The position numbers and the translations under genes were made by a program. From Elymus sibiricus (Eukaryota; Streptophyta; Magnoliopsida; Poales; Poaceae): a stretch of DNA of 64,000 bases. The notes under the pieces are model-generated. The model saw nothing but the letters and a program-made list of their open reading frames with translations, ran no database searches and was not told the DNA's origin. The DNA lies in contig CM077672.1 in NCBI GenBank assembly GCA_039707655.1, forward strand, positions 457,600,390 through 457,664,389. The letters are read 5' to 3'. Shown piece by piece: positions 24,444 through 36,697 of this stretch; position 1 is the stretch's first letter; every line of letters starts with the position of its first letter.

Positions 24444-25160
24444 AACTATGCATTATGCCTAGCTAGGGGCATAAAACAATAGCGCTTGTTGGGAGGCAAC
24501 CCAATGAATAAAATAAATTTTTGTCATAAGTTTCTGTTATTGTGTGTTTTCACATTTATTCTACTGGTATGAATGTGTTTTTGTGTTTTTAATTAGTGTT
24601 TGTGCCAAGTAAAGCCTTTAGGATGATTTGGAAGATAATATAATTGATACTGTTTGAAAACAGAAAGTTTTGCGTCCAGTGCTGGAATTTTTTTTCCTCT
24701 ATAAAGTCAGAACCTTCTGAATTTTTTACAGAGTATTGGTACATGAATTTTCCATGTTGCCCTAATTTTTCAGAATTTTTGGAGTTACAGAAGTATGACC
24801 ATAATTCAGATCTCTACCGATTGTTCTATTTTTGACAGATTCTGTTTTTGATGCACTACTTGCTTGTTTTGATGAATCTATGGATTGTATCGGGGGGTAT
24901 ATGCCATGGTGAAGTTACAGTACAGTAGGTATAATGCAAAAATAAAATATGAATGGGTTTGCAGCAGTACTTAAAGTAGTTATTTATTTTGTTATACTAA
25001 CGGAGCTCACGAAGTTTTGTTAAGTTTTGTGTGATTGAAGTTTTCATGTTTTGGGTGAGATCACGATGGATGAAGGAATAAGGAGTAGCAAAAGCCTAAG
25101 CTTTGGGATGCCCAAGGCACCCCAAGGTAATATTCAAGGAAGACTCAAGCATCTAAGCTT

Positions 25161-25184
25161 GGGGATGCCCCGGAAGGCATCCCC
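25161..25184 (+). other. Conserved hairpin (element V copy)
   Basis: Perfect 9-bp stem, identical in stem to 5789-5812. Confidence 0.7.
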
Positions 25185-25479
25185 TCTTTCTTCTACCAAC
25201 CATCGATAATTTTACTTGGAGCTATATTTTTATTCGTCACATGATATGTGTTTTGCTTGGAGCGTCTTGTATTATATGAGTCTTTGCGTTGTTTGCTTTT
25301 TAGTTTGTCACAATCATCTTTGCTGAACACACCTATCTTGAGAGAGCCACACGTTTATCATCATGATTTGTTAGAATACTCCATGTGCTTCACTTAAATT
25401 TTTGAGCTAGGCAGTTGCTCTAGTGCTTCACTTAAATCTTCTTGAGCACGGTGGTGGCTATATTTTGAAGAAATAAACT

Positions 25480-25670
25480 CTCATGCTTAACTTATATTAT
25501 TTTGAGAGTTGATTAAAATTTTGAAGAAATGAATTCTCATGCTTCACTTATATTATTTTGAGAATTGACAAGATTAAATTTTTTAAGAAATGAATTCTCA
25601 TGCTTCACTTATATTATTTTGAGAATTGATAAGATTGAAATTTTGAAGAAATATTTGCAATCTCATGCTT
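25480..25670 (+). repeat. Short tandem repeats, about 60-bp unit (element V, three copies)
   Basis: Three imperfect copies, each with atgctt(c/a)acttatattatt and a following ttaagaaat or ttgaagaaat. Element I has two at the same place. Confidence 0.65.
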
Positions 25671-27008
25671 CACTTAAATCTTTTTGAGAGTTGATCAAAA
25701 GTAACGGTAATTTGCACAAGATATGAAGTTGGTCCCAAAGTGATGAATATTCAAGAGTGATATAGATAAAAACTTTCATATAGATCATTGGATATGATAA
25801 GTGTGATTCCTTGCAATAGTTTTGTGATATGGAGATGATGATATGTGAGTCATGTTAGTGTGTAATTTTTCTTTAGTAAAAATATTAGTGTTAAGGTTTG
25901 TGATTCCCTATGCAAGCACGTTAAAGTCAATAGTTATGCAATGAAATTATATCCTACTTATGGTGCATTATTCGGTGTTAGTTGTGTTCAATGCATGTTT
26001 ATGACCGTTTTTGTTTTTTGGTTGGTTACTTCTCAATCTTTTGCTAGCCTTCATTTGTATTAAGCGGAAATACTGCTTGTGCATCCAAAATCCTTAAACC
26101 TAGTTTTGCCATATGAGTCCACTATACCTACCTATATGCGGTATTTCAATGTCGTTCCAAGTAAATTTGCGTGTGCCAACTCTAATTTTCAAAATAATTT
26201 TTCTATTTTGTGTGCCCGTACCGCTCATGAAGCGGCAGGGGGTGGCCATTATTTTCCATGCTAGGTGTGTTATTCTCATGATGAGTGTTTATTCACTTGT
26301 CATTGCACAAGAGAATGGTTGGTAATAGGGATGCCCAGTCCCGCATGAAATCAAAATAAATAACAACAAAATTCTTTTGAAAGTGATGGTATGGAGGGCA
26401 CCCGTGGATACGGCTAGCCATGGATTGTGAAAGAAATGGTGGAAAGGAAATAAACTTTACTTTCTGTTTGGGAACCACCTATGATGTGTCTAGCATGGAA
26501 AATATTGGGAATTCTCGGTCGTTTTCATTGACAGGAAAAGCATGCCTCTCGAAATATTTTTTATCTCTTTAATTTCAGCTTTGAGCTCTGGCACATTTGA
26601 CAAATCTCTGCTTCCCTCTGCGAAGGGCCTATCAATTTACTTTTATGAAATTTTTATTTTATTTGAGTCTCCATCTTCTCTTACAAAAGCACCAACTAGA
26701 GAGCACTATTGTCATACTTATGCATTGGATGTAGCTAACATTCGAGTGTGTTTCATGAATGGATCAATGATTGAGCATAATGGGCTAGGAATAACTTTCT
26801 TTAGCATTGATATTTTGAAAGACATGGTTGCTTGTTAGTATGCTTGAGTATCTATGTTTTCATGTCAAATTATAGACTATTGCTTTGAATCATACAAATC
26901 CAATGTCCTTGCTACAAAAGAAAAGAATATGTGATAAATATGTTAGGCAGCATTCCACATCAAAAATTCTGTTTTTATCATTTACCTACTCGAGGATGAG
27001 CAGGAATT

Positions 27009-27022
27009 AAGCTTGGGGATGC
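27009..27022 (+). other. Polypurine-like tract of element V
   Basis: aagcttggggatgc directly abuts the 3' LTR. Confidence 0.75.
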
Positions 27023-28540
27023 TGATACGTCTCCAACGTATCTATAATTTTTGATTGTTCCATGCTGTTATAATATCAATCTTGGATGTTTTTATAATCA
27101 TTTACAGCAATTATATATCATTTTTGGAGACTAACCTATTAACGTAGTGCCCAGTGCCTGTTGCTGTTTTCTGCACTGTTTTTGTTTTACAGAAAATCAA
27201 TACCAAACGAAGTCCAAATGCAACGAAACTTTTTGGAGATTTTTTATTGGACCAGAAGAACACTAGAAGCTTCGGGAGGAGGCCAGAAGACCTCTCTGGG
27301 GCCCACGAGCCACCAGGGCGCGCTCCGTTTGACCTAATTCCAGCACTATAAATTCCCAAAAAATTAGAAACCCTCTGGGGAGTCCACGAAATACTTTTTA
27401 CGCCGCCGCAAGCTTCTATTCCAGAGAGATCCCATCTGGGGTCCTTCTCCGGTAATCTGCCGGAGGGGGAATCGATCACGGAGGGGTTCTACATCAACCT
27501 TGCTGCCTCTCCGATGATGCGTGGGTAGTTTACCATAGACCTACGGGTCCATAGTTAGTAGCTAGATGGCTTCTTCTCTCTATTTGATCTTCAATACAAT
27601 GTTCTCCTTGATGTTCTTGGAGATCCATCCGATGTAATCTCTTTTTGTGGTGTGTTTGTTGGGATCCGATGAATTGTGAGTTTATGATCAGATTATCCAT
27701 GAAATTATTTGAGTCTTTGCTGCACTCTTTTATGCATGATTATTAGAGCCTCGTATTTCTTCTTTGATCTATTGATTTGGTTTGGCCAACTGAGTTGATT
27801 TATCTTGCCATGGGAAGAGGTGCTTTGTAGTGAGTTCGATCTTGCGGTGCTCAATCCCAGTGACAGAAAAGGACATGACACGTATGTATCATTTCTACTA
27901 ATGGTAAAAAGATGGGGTTTATTCATATGTGAGTTTATCTTGTCTACATCATGTCATCGTTCTTAAGGCATTACTCTGTTCTTTATTGGACTTAATACAC
28001 TAGATGCATGCTGGATAGCGGTCGATGTGTGGAGTAATAGTAGTAGATGCGGGCAGGTGTCGGTCTACTAATTTTGGACGTGATGCCTATATACATGATC
28101 ATTGCCTTGGATATCGTCATGATTATTTGCTTTTCTATCAATTGCCCAACAGTAATTTGTCTACCCATCGTATGCCATTTTCTCGAGAGAAGCCTCTAGT
28201 GAAATCTATGGCCCCCGGGTCTATCTAAATCGTATTACTAAAACCATAAAAATATTGCTGCCATTTTCTTTGATTTATTTTATTTTGTATTTTTGTTTCA
28301 ATCTATCAATCTATCACATACAATTTAATCTTGCAATTTACCACCGAGAGATTAACAACCTCTTGTTTGCGTTGGGTGCAAGGGTTTGTTGTTTGTGTGC
28401 AGGTACTGCTAACGAGGTGTTGTGTGATTCTCCTACTGGTTCAATAACCTTGGTTTCAGAACTGAGGGAAATACTTATCTCTACTGTGCTGCATCATCCC
28501 TTCCTCTTCAGGGAAATACCAACGCAAGCAACAGGTAGCA
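27023..28540 (+). repeat. 3' LTR of element V
   Basis: 1,518 bp, starts TGATACGTCTCC and ends GGTAGCA. It is about 50 bp shorter than the 5' LTR at the GC-rich hairpin, where gggcgcgc joins directly to tccgtttgacc. Confidence 0.92.
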
Positions 28541-28745
28541 AAGACATGATTGTTTATTAGTATGCCTGAGTATTGATGTCTTTATATCAAATTATAGACT
28601 ATTGCTTTGAATCATTTGGATCTTATTATTCATATCATAAGAGAAAGATTACATGATGAAACATGATAGGTAGCATTCCACATCAAAAATTCTATTTTTA
28701 TCATTTACCTACTCGAGGACGAGCAGGAATTAAGCTTGGGGATGC
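28541..28745 (+). other. Element IV internal, last segment and polypurine-like tract
   Basis: Resumes after element V with aagac and continues the element IV sequence to ctactcgaggacgagcagg and aagcttggggatgc (28732-28745) at the 3' LTR. Confidence 0.85.
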
Positions 28746-30305
28746 TCGATACGTCTTCAACGTATCTATAATTTTTTATTGTTCCATTCTATTATAGTAT
28801 CAATCTTGGATGTTTATATGCAATTATATGCCATTATATATCATTTTTTGGGACTAACCTATTAACCCAGTGCCCAGTGCCAGTTGCTGTTTTTTGCATG
28901 TTTTTGCCTTTTTAGAAAATCATTATCAAAAAGTGTCCAAATGAGAAAAAAACTTTGGATTAATTTTTTCTGGACCAGAAGAGACCCACGAAGCTTCGGG
29001 AGAAGACCAGAAGAGCCACGAGGAGGCGGCAAGCTTGGAGGGCGTGCCTAGGGGGGTAGGGCGCGCCCCTAGGCTTGTGGGCCCCTCATGGCACTTCTTG
29101 ACCTAATTCCAACACTATAAATTCACAAATACTCCCAAAACAATAGAAAGACAAAAGAGAAAACCTTTTTGTCGCCGCAAGCCTCTGTTCTTCTGCGATC
29201 CCATCTGGAGGCCTTTTTCGGTACTCTGCCTGAGGGGGAATTGATCACGGAGGGCTTCTACATCAACCTTGCTGCCCTTCCGATGATGTGTGAGTAGTTT
29301 ACCACAAAACCTACGGGTCCATAGCTAGTAGCTAGATGGCTTCTTCTCTCTCTTTGATCTTCAATACCATGTTCTCCTCGATGTTCTTGGAGTTCTATCC
29401 GATGTAATCTTCTTTTGTGGTGTGTTTGTTGGGATCCGATGAATTGTGAGTTTATGATCAGATTATTCATGAGAAATATTTGAGTCTTCTCTGAACTCTT
29501 TTATGCATGATTATTATAGATTTGTATTTCTCTCCGATCTATCGATTTAGTTTGGCCTACTAGATTGATTTGTCTTGTAATGGGAGAGGTGATTTGTGAT
29601 GGGTTCAATCTTGTGATGCTCAATCATAGTGACAGAAGGGGACATGACACGTATTTGTATTGTTGCCATTAAGGATAAAAAGATGGGGTTTAATCATATT
29701 TCTTGAGTTTACTTTGTCTACATCATGTCATCTTGCTTAAGGCGTTACTCTGTTTCATACTTAATACCCTAGATGCATGCTGGATAGCGGTCGATGGGTG
29801 GAGTAATAGTAGTAGATGCAGGCAGGAGTCGGTCTACTTGTCTCAGACGTGATGCCTATATGCATGATCATTGCCATGAATCCATCATAATTATTTGCTT
29901 TTCTATCAATTTCCCAACAGTAATTTGTTACCCACCGTATGCTATGCGTTCGAGAGAGAAGCCTGTAGTGAAAACTATGCCCCCCGGTCTACTTTATTAT
30001 ATATTAAAAACCTAAAAATACTTTCTGCAATTTAATTACTTTTATTTTAATTAGTATTTTATTTTATCTATTTATCTCTATAAGATTTAATCCTTGCAAA
30101 TAACCGCTAAGAGGATTGACAACCCTCTTATTTGCGTTGGGTGCAAGTGTTTGCTCTTGTCTGTGCAGGTGCGCTTAACGGAATTTTGCTCGGTTCTCCT
30201 ACTGGATTGATAACCTTGGTTCTTAACTGAGGAAAATACTTATCTCTACTGTACTTCATCATCCTCTCCTCTTTGGGGAAATACCAACGCAGACTACAAG
30301 TAGCA
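28746..30305 (+). repeat. 3' LTR of element IV
   Basis: 1,560 bp; the start is mutated (tcgatacg for tgatacg). It ends AAGTAGCA and is followed by catat (30306-30310). Confidence 0.9.
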
Positions 30306-31215
30306 CATATCACGGGGTTTGGATGCACCGGCGAAGGTTGCACCGACTCTCGAGGTGAGAAAGGGCAATGCACGGTACTGAAGAGGCTAGCAAATTGTGG
30401 AAAGGTGAGAGTGTGTATAATCCATGGACTCACATTAGTCATAAAGAACTCACATACTTATTGCAAAAGTCTATTAGCCCTCGAAGCAAAGTACTACTAC
30501 GCATGCCCCTAGGGGGATAGATTGGTAGGAAAAGACCATTGCTCATCCCTGACCGCCACTCATAAGGTAGACACTCAATAATAAATCATGCTCCAACTTC
30601 ATCACACAACTAAGGATTATACGTGCATGCTTCGGGAATCACAAACCTTAACACCAATATTCTTACTAAACCACAATCATTCACTAGTACATCCACATAT
30701 TACCATATTAATATCACAAAACTATTGCAAGGAATCAAACTTATCATATTCAGTGATCTACATGAAAGTTTTTATTATATCCCTCTTGAATACCTATCCT
30801 TTATGGACCAATCTTATAACCCATGCAAATTGCCATTACAATTTATTAGACTCTCAAAAAGATTTAAGTGAAGCATGAGAGTGCAACTATTTCTTTAAAA
30901 TATAATCACCACCATGCTCTAAAAGATATAAGTGAAGCACTAGAGCAACTGCCTAGCTCAAAAGATATAAGTGAAGCACATAGAGTATTCTAACAAATCA
31001 CGATAAATGTGTGTCCCTCTCAAAAAGGTGTGTTCAAAAGATGATTGTGGCAAACTAAAAAGCAAACAAAGAAAAGAAAACTTTGGCACAAGACGCTCCA
31101 AGTAAAACACATATCATGTGATGAATAAAAATATAGCTCCAAGTGATATACCGATAGATTGTAGATGAAAGAGGGGATGCCATCCGGGGCATCCCCAAGC
31201 TTAGACGCTTGGGTC
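30306..31215 (-). other. Element II internal segment between elements IV and VII
   Basis: Host sequence matching 46900-47393 and the 3' non-coding DNA of the family, including the conserved hairpin (31173-31196) and its aagcttgggga motif in reverse orientation. It ends with the target-site copy gggtc (31211-31215). No gene is supported. Confidence 0.8.
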
Positions 31216-32730
31216 TGCTACATGTAGTCTGCGTTGGTATTTCCCCTAAGAGGAGAGAATGATGCCGTACAGTAGAGATAAGTATTTCCCTCAGTTAAGA
31301 ACCAAGGTTATCAATCCAGTAGGAGAACCAAGCAAAATTCCATTAAGCGCACCTGCACACACAAGAGCAAACACTTGCACCCAACACAAATAAGAGGGTT
31401 GTCAATCCACTTAGCGGTTATTTGCAAGGATTAAATCTTATCAAGGTAAATAGGTAAACTAAAATACCAATTAAAATAAAAGTAAATAAATTGCAGCAAG
31501 GTATTTTTAGGTTTTTAATATGATAAAGATAGACCTGGGGGCCATAGTTTTCACTAGAGGCTTGTCTCTCGAGCACAGAAACATACGGTGGGTAGACAAA
31601 TTACTGTTGGGCAATTGATAGAAAAGCAAATAATTATGACGGATTCATGGCAATGATCATGTATATTGGCATCACGTCCGAGACAAGTAGATCGACTCCT
31701 GCCTGCATCTACTACTATTACTCCACTCATCGACCGCTATCCAGCATGCATCTAGAGTATTAAGTTAATAAAAATAGAGTAACACCTTAAGCAAGATGAC
31801 ATGATGTAGAGAAGGAAATTCAAGCAATATGAATAAACCCCAACTTTTTATCCTTAATGGCAACAATACAAATACGTGTCATGTCCCCTTCTATCACTGG
31901 GATTGAGCACCGCAAGATTGAACCCATCACAAAGCACCTCTCCCATTGCATGATAAATCAATCTAGTAGGCCAAACCAAATCGATAGATCAGAGAGAAAT
32001 ACAAAGCTATATTTAATCATGCATAAAAGAGTTCAAAGAAGACTCAAATATTTCTCATGAATAATCTGATCATAAACTCACAATTCATCGGATCCCAACA
32101 AACACACCGCAAAAGAAGATTACATCGGATAGAACTCCAAGGACATCGAGGAGAACATGGTATTGAAGATCAAAGAGAGAGAAGAAGCCATCTAGCTACT
32201 AGCTATGGACCCGTAGGTCTGTGGTAAACTACTCACACATCATCGGAAGGGCAGCAAGGTTGATGTAGAAGCCCTCCGTGATCGAATCCCCCTCCGGCAG
32301 AGTACCGGAAAAGGCCTCCAGATGGGATCGTGGAAGAACAGAGGCTTGCGATGGCGGAAAAGTTTTTTCTTCTAGCTCTCTGATGGTTTCCCAATATTTG
32401 TGAATTTATAGAAGTGGAATTAGGTCAAACAGAGTCACGTGGGCCCCACAAGGCAACACGGCGCCCCTCAGGGCGCCTCCGTGAGGCTTCTGGCGTCCTC
32501 CCGAAGCTTCCAAGGTTTCTTTTGTCCAAAAAAAATCTCCAAAAAGTTTCGTGGCATTTGGACTTCATTTGGTACTGTTTCTCTGAAAAGCCAAAAACAA
32601 GCAGAAAACAGCAACTGGCACTGGGCACTAGGTTACAAAAAATGATATATAATTGCATATAAAAACATCCAAGATTGATACTATAATAGCAATGAACAAT
32701 AAAAAATTATAGATACATTGGAGACGTATC
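31216..32730 (-). repeat. 3' LTR of element VII
   Basis: 1,515 bp. It reads TGATACGTCTCC from 32730 leftward and ends CA-equivalent at 31216. The GC-rich hairpin is shorter than in the 5' LTR. Confidence 0.9.
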
Positions 32731-35604
32731 AAGCATCCCCAAGCTTAATTCCTGCTCGTCCTCGAGTAGGTAAATGATAAAAATAGAATTTTTGATGTGG
32801 AATACTACCTATCATGTTTCATCATGTAATCTTTCTCTTACGGTATGAATAATAAGATCCAAATGATTCAAAGCAATAGTCTATTATTTGATATAAAGAC
32901 ATCAATACTCAGGCATACTAATAAACAATTATGTCTTTCAAAATAAAAATGCTAAAGAACGTTATCCCTACAAAATCATATAATCCTGTCATGCTCCATC
33001 TTCTTCACACAAAGTATTTATCATGCACTACCCCGATGACAAGCAAAGCAATTGGTTCATATTTTTTAACGCGCTTTAGCTTTTTCAACTCCCACTCAAT
33101 ACATGAGCGCAAGCCATGGATATAGCACTATGGGTGGAATAGAGTATGGTGGTAGAGGTAAATAAGAGAAGTCAAAAATGGAGAAAGTCTCACATCGACG
33201 TGGCTAATCAACGGGCTATGAAGATGCCCATCAATTGATGTCAATGCAAGGAGTAGGGATTTCCATGCAATGGATACACTAAGAGCTATAAGTGTATGAA
33301 AGCTCAACAAGAAAACTAAGTGGGTGTGCATCCAACTTGCTTGCTCATGAAGACCTCGGGCATTTGAGGAATCCCGTCATTGGAATATACAAGCCAAGTT
33401 CTATAATGAAAAATTCCCACTAGTATATGAAAGTGACAAAATAGGAGACTCTCTATATGAAAAACATGGTGCTACTCTGAAGCACAAGTGTGGAAAAAGG
33501 ATAGTAACATTGCCCCTTGTCTCTTTTTCTCTCATTATATTTTTTTTCATGGCTCTTTTTCGCCTATTTTTTATTTATTTATTTAGAACGGTCTCATGGA
33601 CCTCATCCCCACTTTTTTGAGGACTCATTAGTCTCCACCATTCTTTCCTCACAAGGACAATGCTCTAATAATGATGATCATCACACCTCTATTTACTTAC
33701 AACTCAACATTACAACTCGATACTAGAACAAAAATATGACTCTATACGAATGCCTCTGGCAGTGTACCAGGATGTGCAATGATGCTAGCGTAACATGTAT
33801 AAGAGTGATGAACGTTGGCTGAGCCACAAATACTATGTCAGCTATATGATCATGCAAAGCAATATGACAATGATGATGTATGTCATAAAAACGGAACAGT
33901 GGAAGTTGCATGGCAATATATCTTGGAATGGCTATGGAAATGCCATGATAGGTAGGTATGGTGGTTGTTTTGAGGAAGATATAAGGAGGCTTATGTGTGA
34001 TAGAGCGTATCATATCACAGGGTTTGGATGCATCGGTGAAGTTTGCACCAACTCTCGATGTGAGAAAGGGCAATGCACGGTACTGAAGAGGCTAGCAAAT
34101 TGCGGAAAGGTGAGAGTGCGTATAATCCATGGACTCACATTAGTCATAAAGAACTCACATACTTATTGTGAAAGTTTATTAGCCCTCGAAGCAAAGTACT
34201 ACTATGCATGCCCCTAGAGGGATAGATTGGTAGGACAAGGTCCATCGCTCGTCCCCGACCGCCACTCGTAAGGTAGACAATCAATAATAAATCATGCTCC
34301 AACTTCTTAGCATAACGACAGATCATACGTGCATGCTTTGGGAATCACAAACCTTAACACAATTATTCTTACTAAACCTCAATCATCTACTAGTACCTCC
34401 CCCATATTACCATCTTAATATCGCAAAACTATTACAAGGAATCAAATTTATCATATTCAGTGATCTACATGAAAGATTTTATTATATCCCTCATGAATAC
34501 CTATCATATTAGGACCAAATTCACAACCCGTGCATATTACCATTGCTATCAGAAGACTCTCAAAAAGATATAAGTGAAGCATGAGAGTGCAACTATTTAT
34601 TTAAAATATAACCACCGCCGTGCTCTAAGAGATATAAGTGAAGCACTAGAGCAACTGCCTAGCTCAAAAGATATAAGTGAAGCACATAGAGTATTCTAAC
34701 AAATCACGAATAATGTGTGTCCCTCTCAAAAAGGTGTGTTCAACAAAGATGATTGTGACAAACTAAAAATCACACAAAAGCAAACAAACTATATCACAAG
34801 ACGCTCCAAGTAAAACACATATCATGTGGTGAATAAAAATATAGATCCAAGTGAGTTACCGATATATTGTAGATGAAAAAGGGGATGCCTTCCGGGGCAT
34901 CCCCAAGCTTGGACGCTTGAGTCTTCCTTGAATATTATGTTGGGGTGCCTTGGGCATCCCCAAGCTTAGGCTCCTGCCGCTCCTTATTCCTTTATCCATC
35001 GTAGTCTCACCCAAAACTTGAAAACTTCAGCACACAAAACTCAACAGAAACCTCGTGAGATCCGTTAGTATAACAAACGAATCTTAAACTTTAGTTACTG
35101 TAGTAAATTGATTCATATTTAATATTGGCATAATGCTACTGTACTCCAACTTCTCCATGACTCATACCCCCCGATACGATCCATAGATTCATCAAAATAA
35201 GCAAACTATGCAACAAAAACAGAATCTGTCTAAAACAGAATAGTCTGTAAAGATATGAATTATGGTCATACTTATTTAACTCCAAAAATTCTGAAAAATT
35301 AGTAAAACGTGGGAAGATCATATATCAATACTGTGTAAAAATTTCAGAAGGTTCTGACACTCCAGCGAAAAGTAGATATTCCAGCACTAGATGCAAAAGT
35401 TTCTATTTTCAAACAGCATCTATCATGCTATCTTCCAAATCATCCCAAAGGCATTACTTGGCACAAACACTAATTAAAAGATAAAAAACACAATCATAAC
35501 AGAGGCTATAATTGTGTAAACACACAAAAATAAAATATTGGGTTGTCTCTCAACAAGCTCTTTCTTTATAGCCATTAAGATAGGCTTTGAGATTTTAATG
35601 ATGC
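32731..35604 (-). other. 3' non-coding region of element VII
   Basis: Starts with the reversed polypurine-like tract gcatccccaagctt and holds family sequence like 45660-47393. It has the conserved hairpin at 34881-34904 and two reversed aagcttgggga motifs near 34905 and 34960. Short ORFs here also occur as shadows in other copies and are not supported. Confidence 0.75.
34881..34904 (-). other. Conserved hairpin (element VII copy)
   Basis: 9-bp stem ggggatgcc/ggcatcccc around a short loop, next to a reversed aagcttgggga motif. Confidence 0.65.
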
Positions 35605-36459
35605 TCACATGAAAGATAGTAATTGAAACACGAAGAGAGCATCATGAAACATGTGAAAAACACATTTAAGTCTAACATACTTCCTATGCATAGGAATTTT
35701 ATAGGAAAACAAATTATCAAGACATGAAATATCTAGCATATGCAAGGGAGAAGAATAAAATATTGATGATCTCAACATAACGAGAGGTAATTTAGTAACA
35801 TGAAAATTTCTACAACCATATTTTCCTCTCTCATAATAATTACATGTAGGATCATATTCAAATTCAACAATATAGCCATCACATAACATATTCTCTACAC
35901 GATCCATACGCACGCAAAGTTGACACTCTTCCAAAATAGTGGGATTATCATCAACTAAAGTCATGACCTCTCCAAACCCACTTTCATCAAAAAATTCATA
36001 AGATTGAACACTCTCCGAATATGTAGGATTCTTTTTACTTAAAGTTGACACTCTCCAAAACCCACTTTCAATACTATTGCATACATTATTATCAATATCA
36101 TATTCATCATGAGGCTTAAATAAATTTTCAAGATCATAAGAAGCATCACCCCAATCATGATCATTACAATAAGTAGTGGACATAACAAAATCATCATCCC
36201 CAAGCTTGTAGTTTTGCATATTATTAACACAGTTGACATTAATAGAATTTATAATAAAATCATTGCAATCATGCTTTTCATTCAAGGAGCTATCATGAAT
36301 CACATTATAAATTTCTTCTTCTAACAATTCATCACAATTTTCAAATTCATGATTTTCAAGCAAAACTTCATAGAGAAAATCAAGAGCACTCAAATCACTA
36401 GCAATCGGTTCATTATAATTGGATCTTTTGAAAAGATTAGCAAGTGGATGAGGATCCAT
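35605..36459 (-). CDS. Acidic ORF of unknown function (element VII cassette, 284 aa)
   Basis: The frame is open from before the primer-binding site, but the likely start is the ATG at 36459 (MDPHPLANLF). Upstream in-frame codons lie in the LTR-proximal leader. The protein is rich in Asp, Glu and Asn in its first 120 residues. It then has two copies of one motif, ESGFWRVSTL...PTYSE and ESGFGEVMTL...PTILEE, and a Cys/His-containing C-terminal part (CNYYERGKYGC, LKCVFHMFH). The second copy matches the motif in the ORF of element I. No domain is recognised. Unlike I, II, IV and V it does not end in KDDNT. It is uninterrupted, so it may be recent or under selection. Confidence 0.65.
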   Translation of the reverse strand: MDPHPLANLFKRSNYNEPIASDLSALDFLYEVLLENHEFENCDELLEEEIYNVIHDSSLNEKHDCNDFIINSINVNCVNNMQNYKLGDDDFVMSTTYCNDHDWGDASYDLENLFKPHDEYDIDNNVCNSIESGFWRVSTLSKKNPTYSESVQSYEFFDESGFGEVMTLVDDNPTILEECQLCVRMDRVENMLCDGYIVEFEYDPTCNYYERGKYGCRNFHVTKLPLVMLRSSIFYSSPLHMLDISCLDNLFSYKIPMHRKYVRLKCVFHMFHDALFVFQLLSFM

Positions 36460-36669
36460 AGTGATCTCAAATTTTTGTTTTACTTTCTGTTCTTGAGTGT
36501 TGACATGGCAATAAAAGCAAGCAAGCAAATAAAATATTTTTCTGTTTTTGTAAAAAAAATAGAAGTGGAGGAGATGAAAACGAGAGGCAAATGCAAATAA
36601 AAGGTAAATAAAGTCAATGCAAGTGAATGATAATTTGTGCGAAGGTACTTGGTAATTTTGATGATGTCT

Positions 36670-36686
36670 CCCCGGCAACTGCACCA
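36670..36686 (-). other. Primer-binding site, diverged tRNA-Asp type (element VII)
   Basis: The reverse complement reads tggtgcagttgccgggg, with two differences from the exact tRNA-Asp complement, 11 bp from the LTR. Confidence 0.75.
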
Positions 36687-36697
36687 GAAATTCTTCC

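Larger units (their letters stand above)
24444..27008 (+). other. 3' non-coding region of element V
   Basis: Parallel to 5068-7592 of element I: the shared gcttgttgggaggcaaccc, internal aagctttgggatg and aagcttggggatg motifs, the hairpin at 25161-25184 and three tandem copies of the atgcttcacttatatta unit at about 25480-25670. No gene is supported. Confidence 0.7.
15058..28540 (+). mobile_element. Element V, non-autonomous gypsy-type LTR element (5' LTR interrupted by copia)
   Basis: The 5' LTR is 15058-15619 plus 22531-23528, the internal DNA 23529-27022 and the 3' LTR 27023-28540. Target-site copies are aagac at 15053-15057 and 28541-28545. The first LTR base is mutated (agatac for tgatac). 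The ORF of this copy is open from ATG to stop. There is no pol. Confidence 0.92.
9735..30305 (+). mobile_element. Element IV, non-autonomous gypsy-type LTR element (interrupted by element V)
   Basis: LTRs are 9735-11287 and 28746-30305. Both flanks are catat (9730-9734 and 30306-30310), and the host sequence catatcacggg resumes exactly at 30306. Internal DNA is 11288-15057 plus 28541-28745. It has a perfect tRNA-Asp-type primer-binding site, a degraded ORF homologous to the one in element V and a 3' region of the same subtype as elements II and VII. It lacks pol. Confidence 0.92.

Noticed and set aside
9735..30305. Reading IV-V-copia as one giant element
   Set aside because: Separate target-site copies (catat, aagac, catag) show three nested insertions.
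33795..34217. 140-codon plus-strand ORF in element VII (and its counterparts at 13797-14204 and 46738-47025)
   Set aside because: It lies in the 3' non-coding DNA, is antisense to the element, is broken differently in each copy and has no domain.
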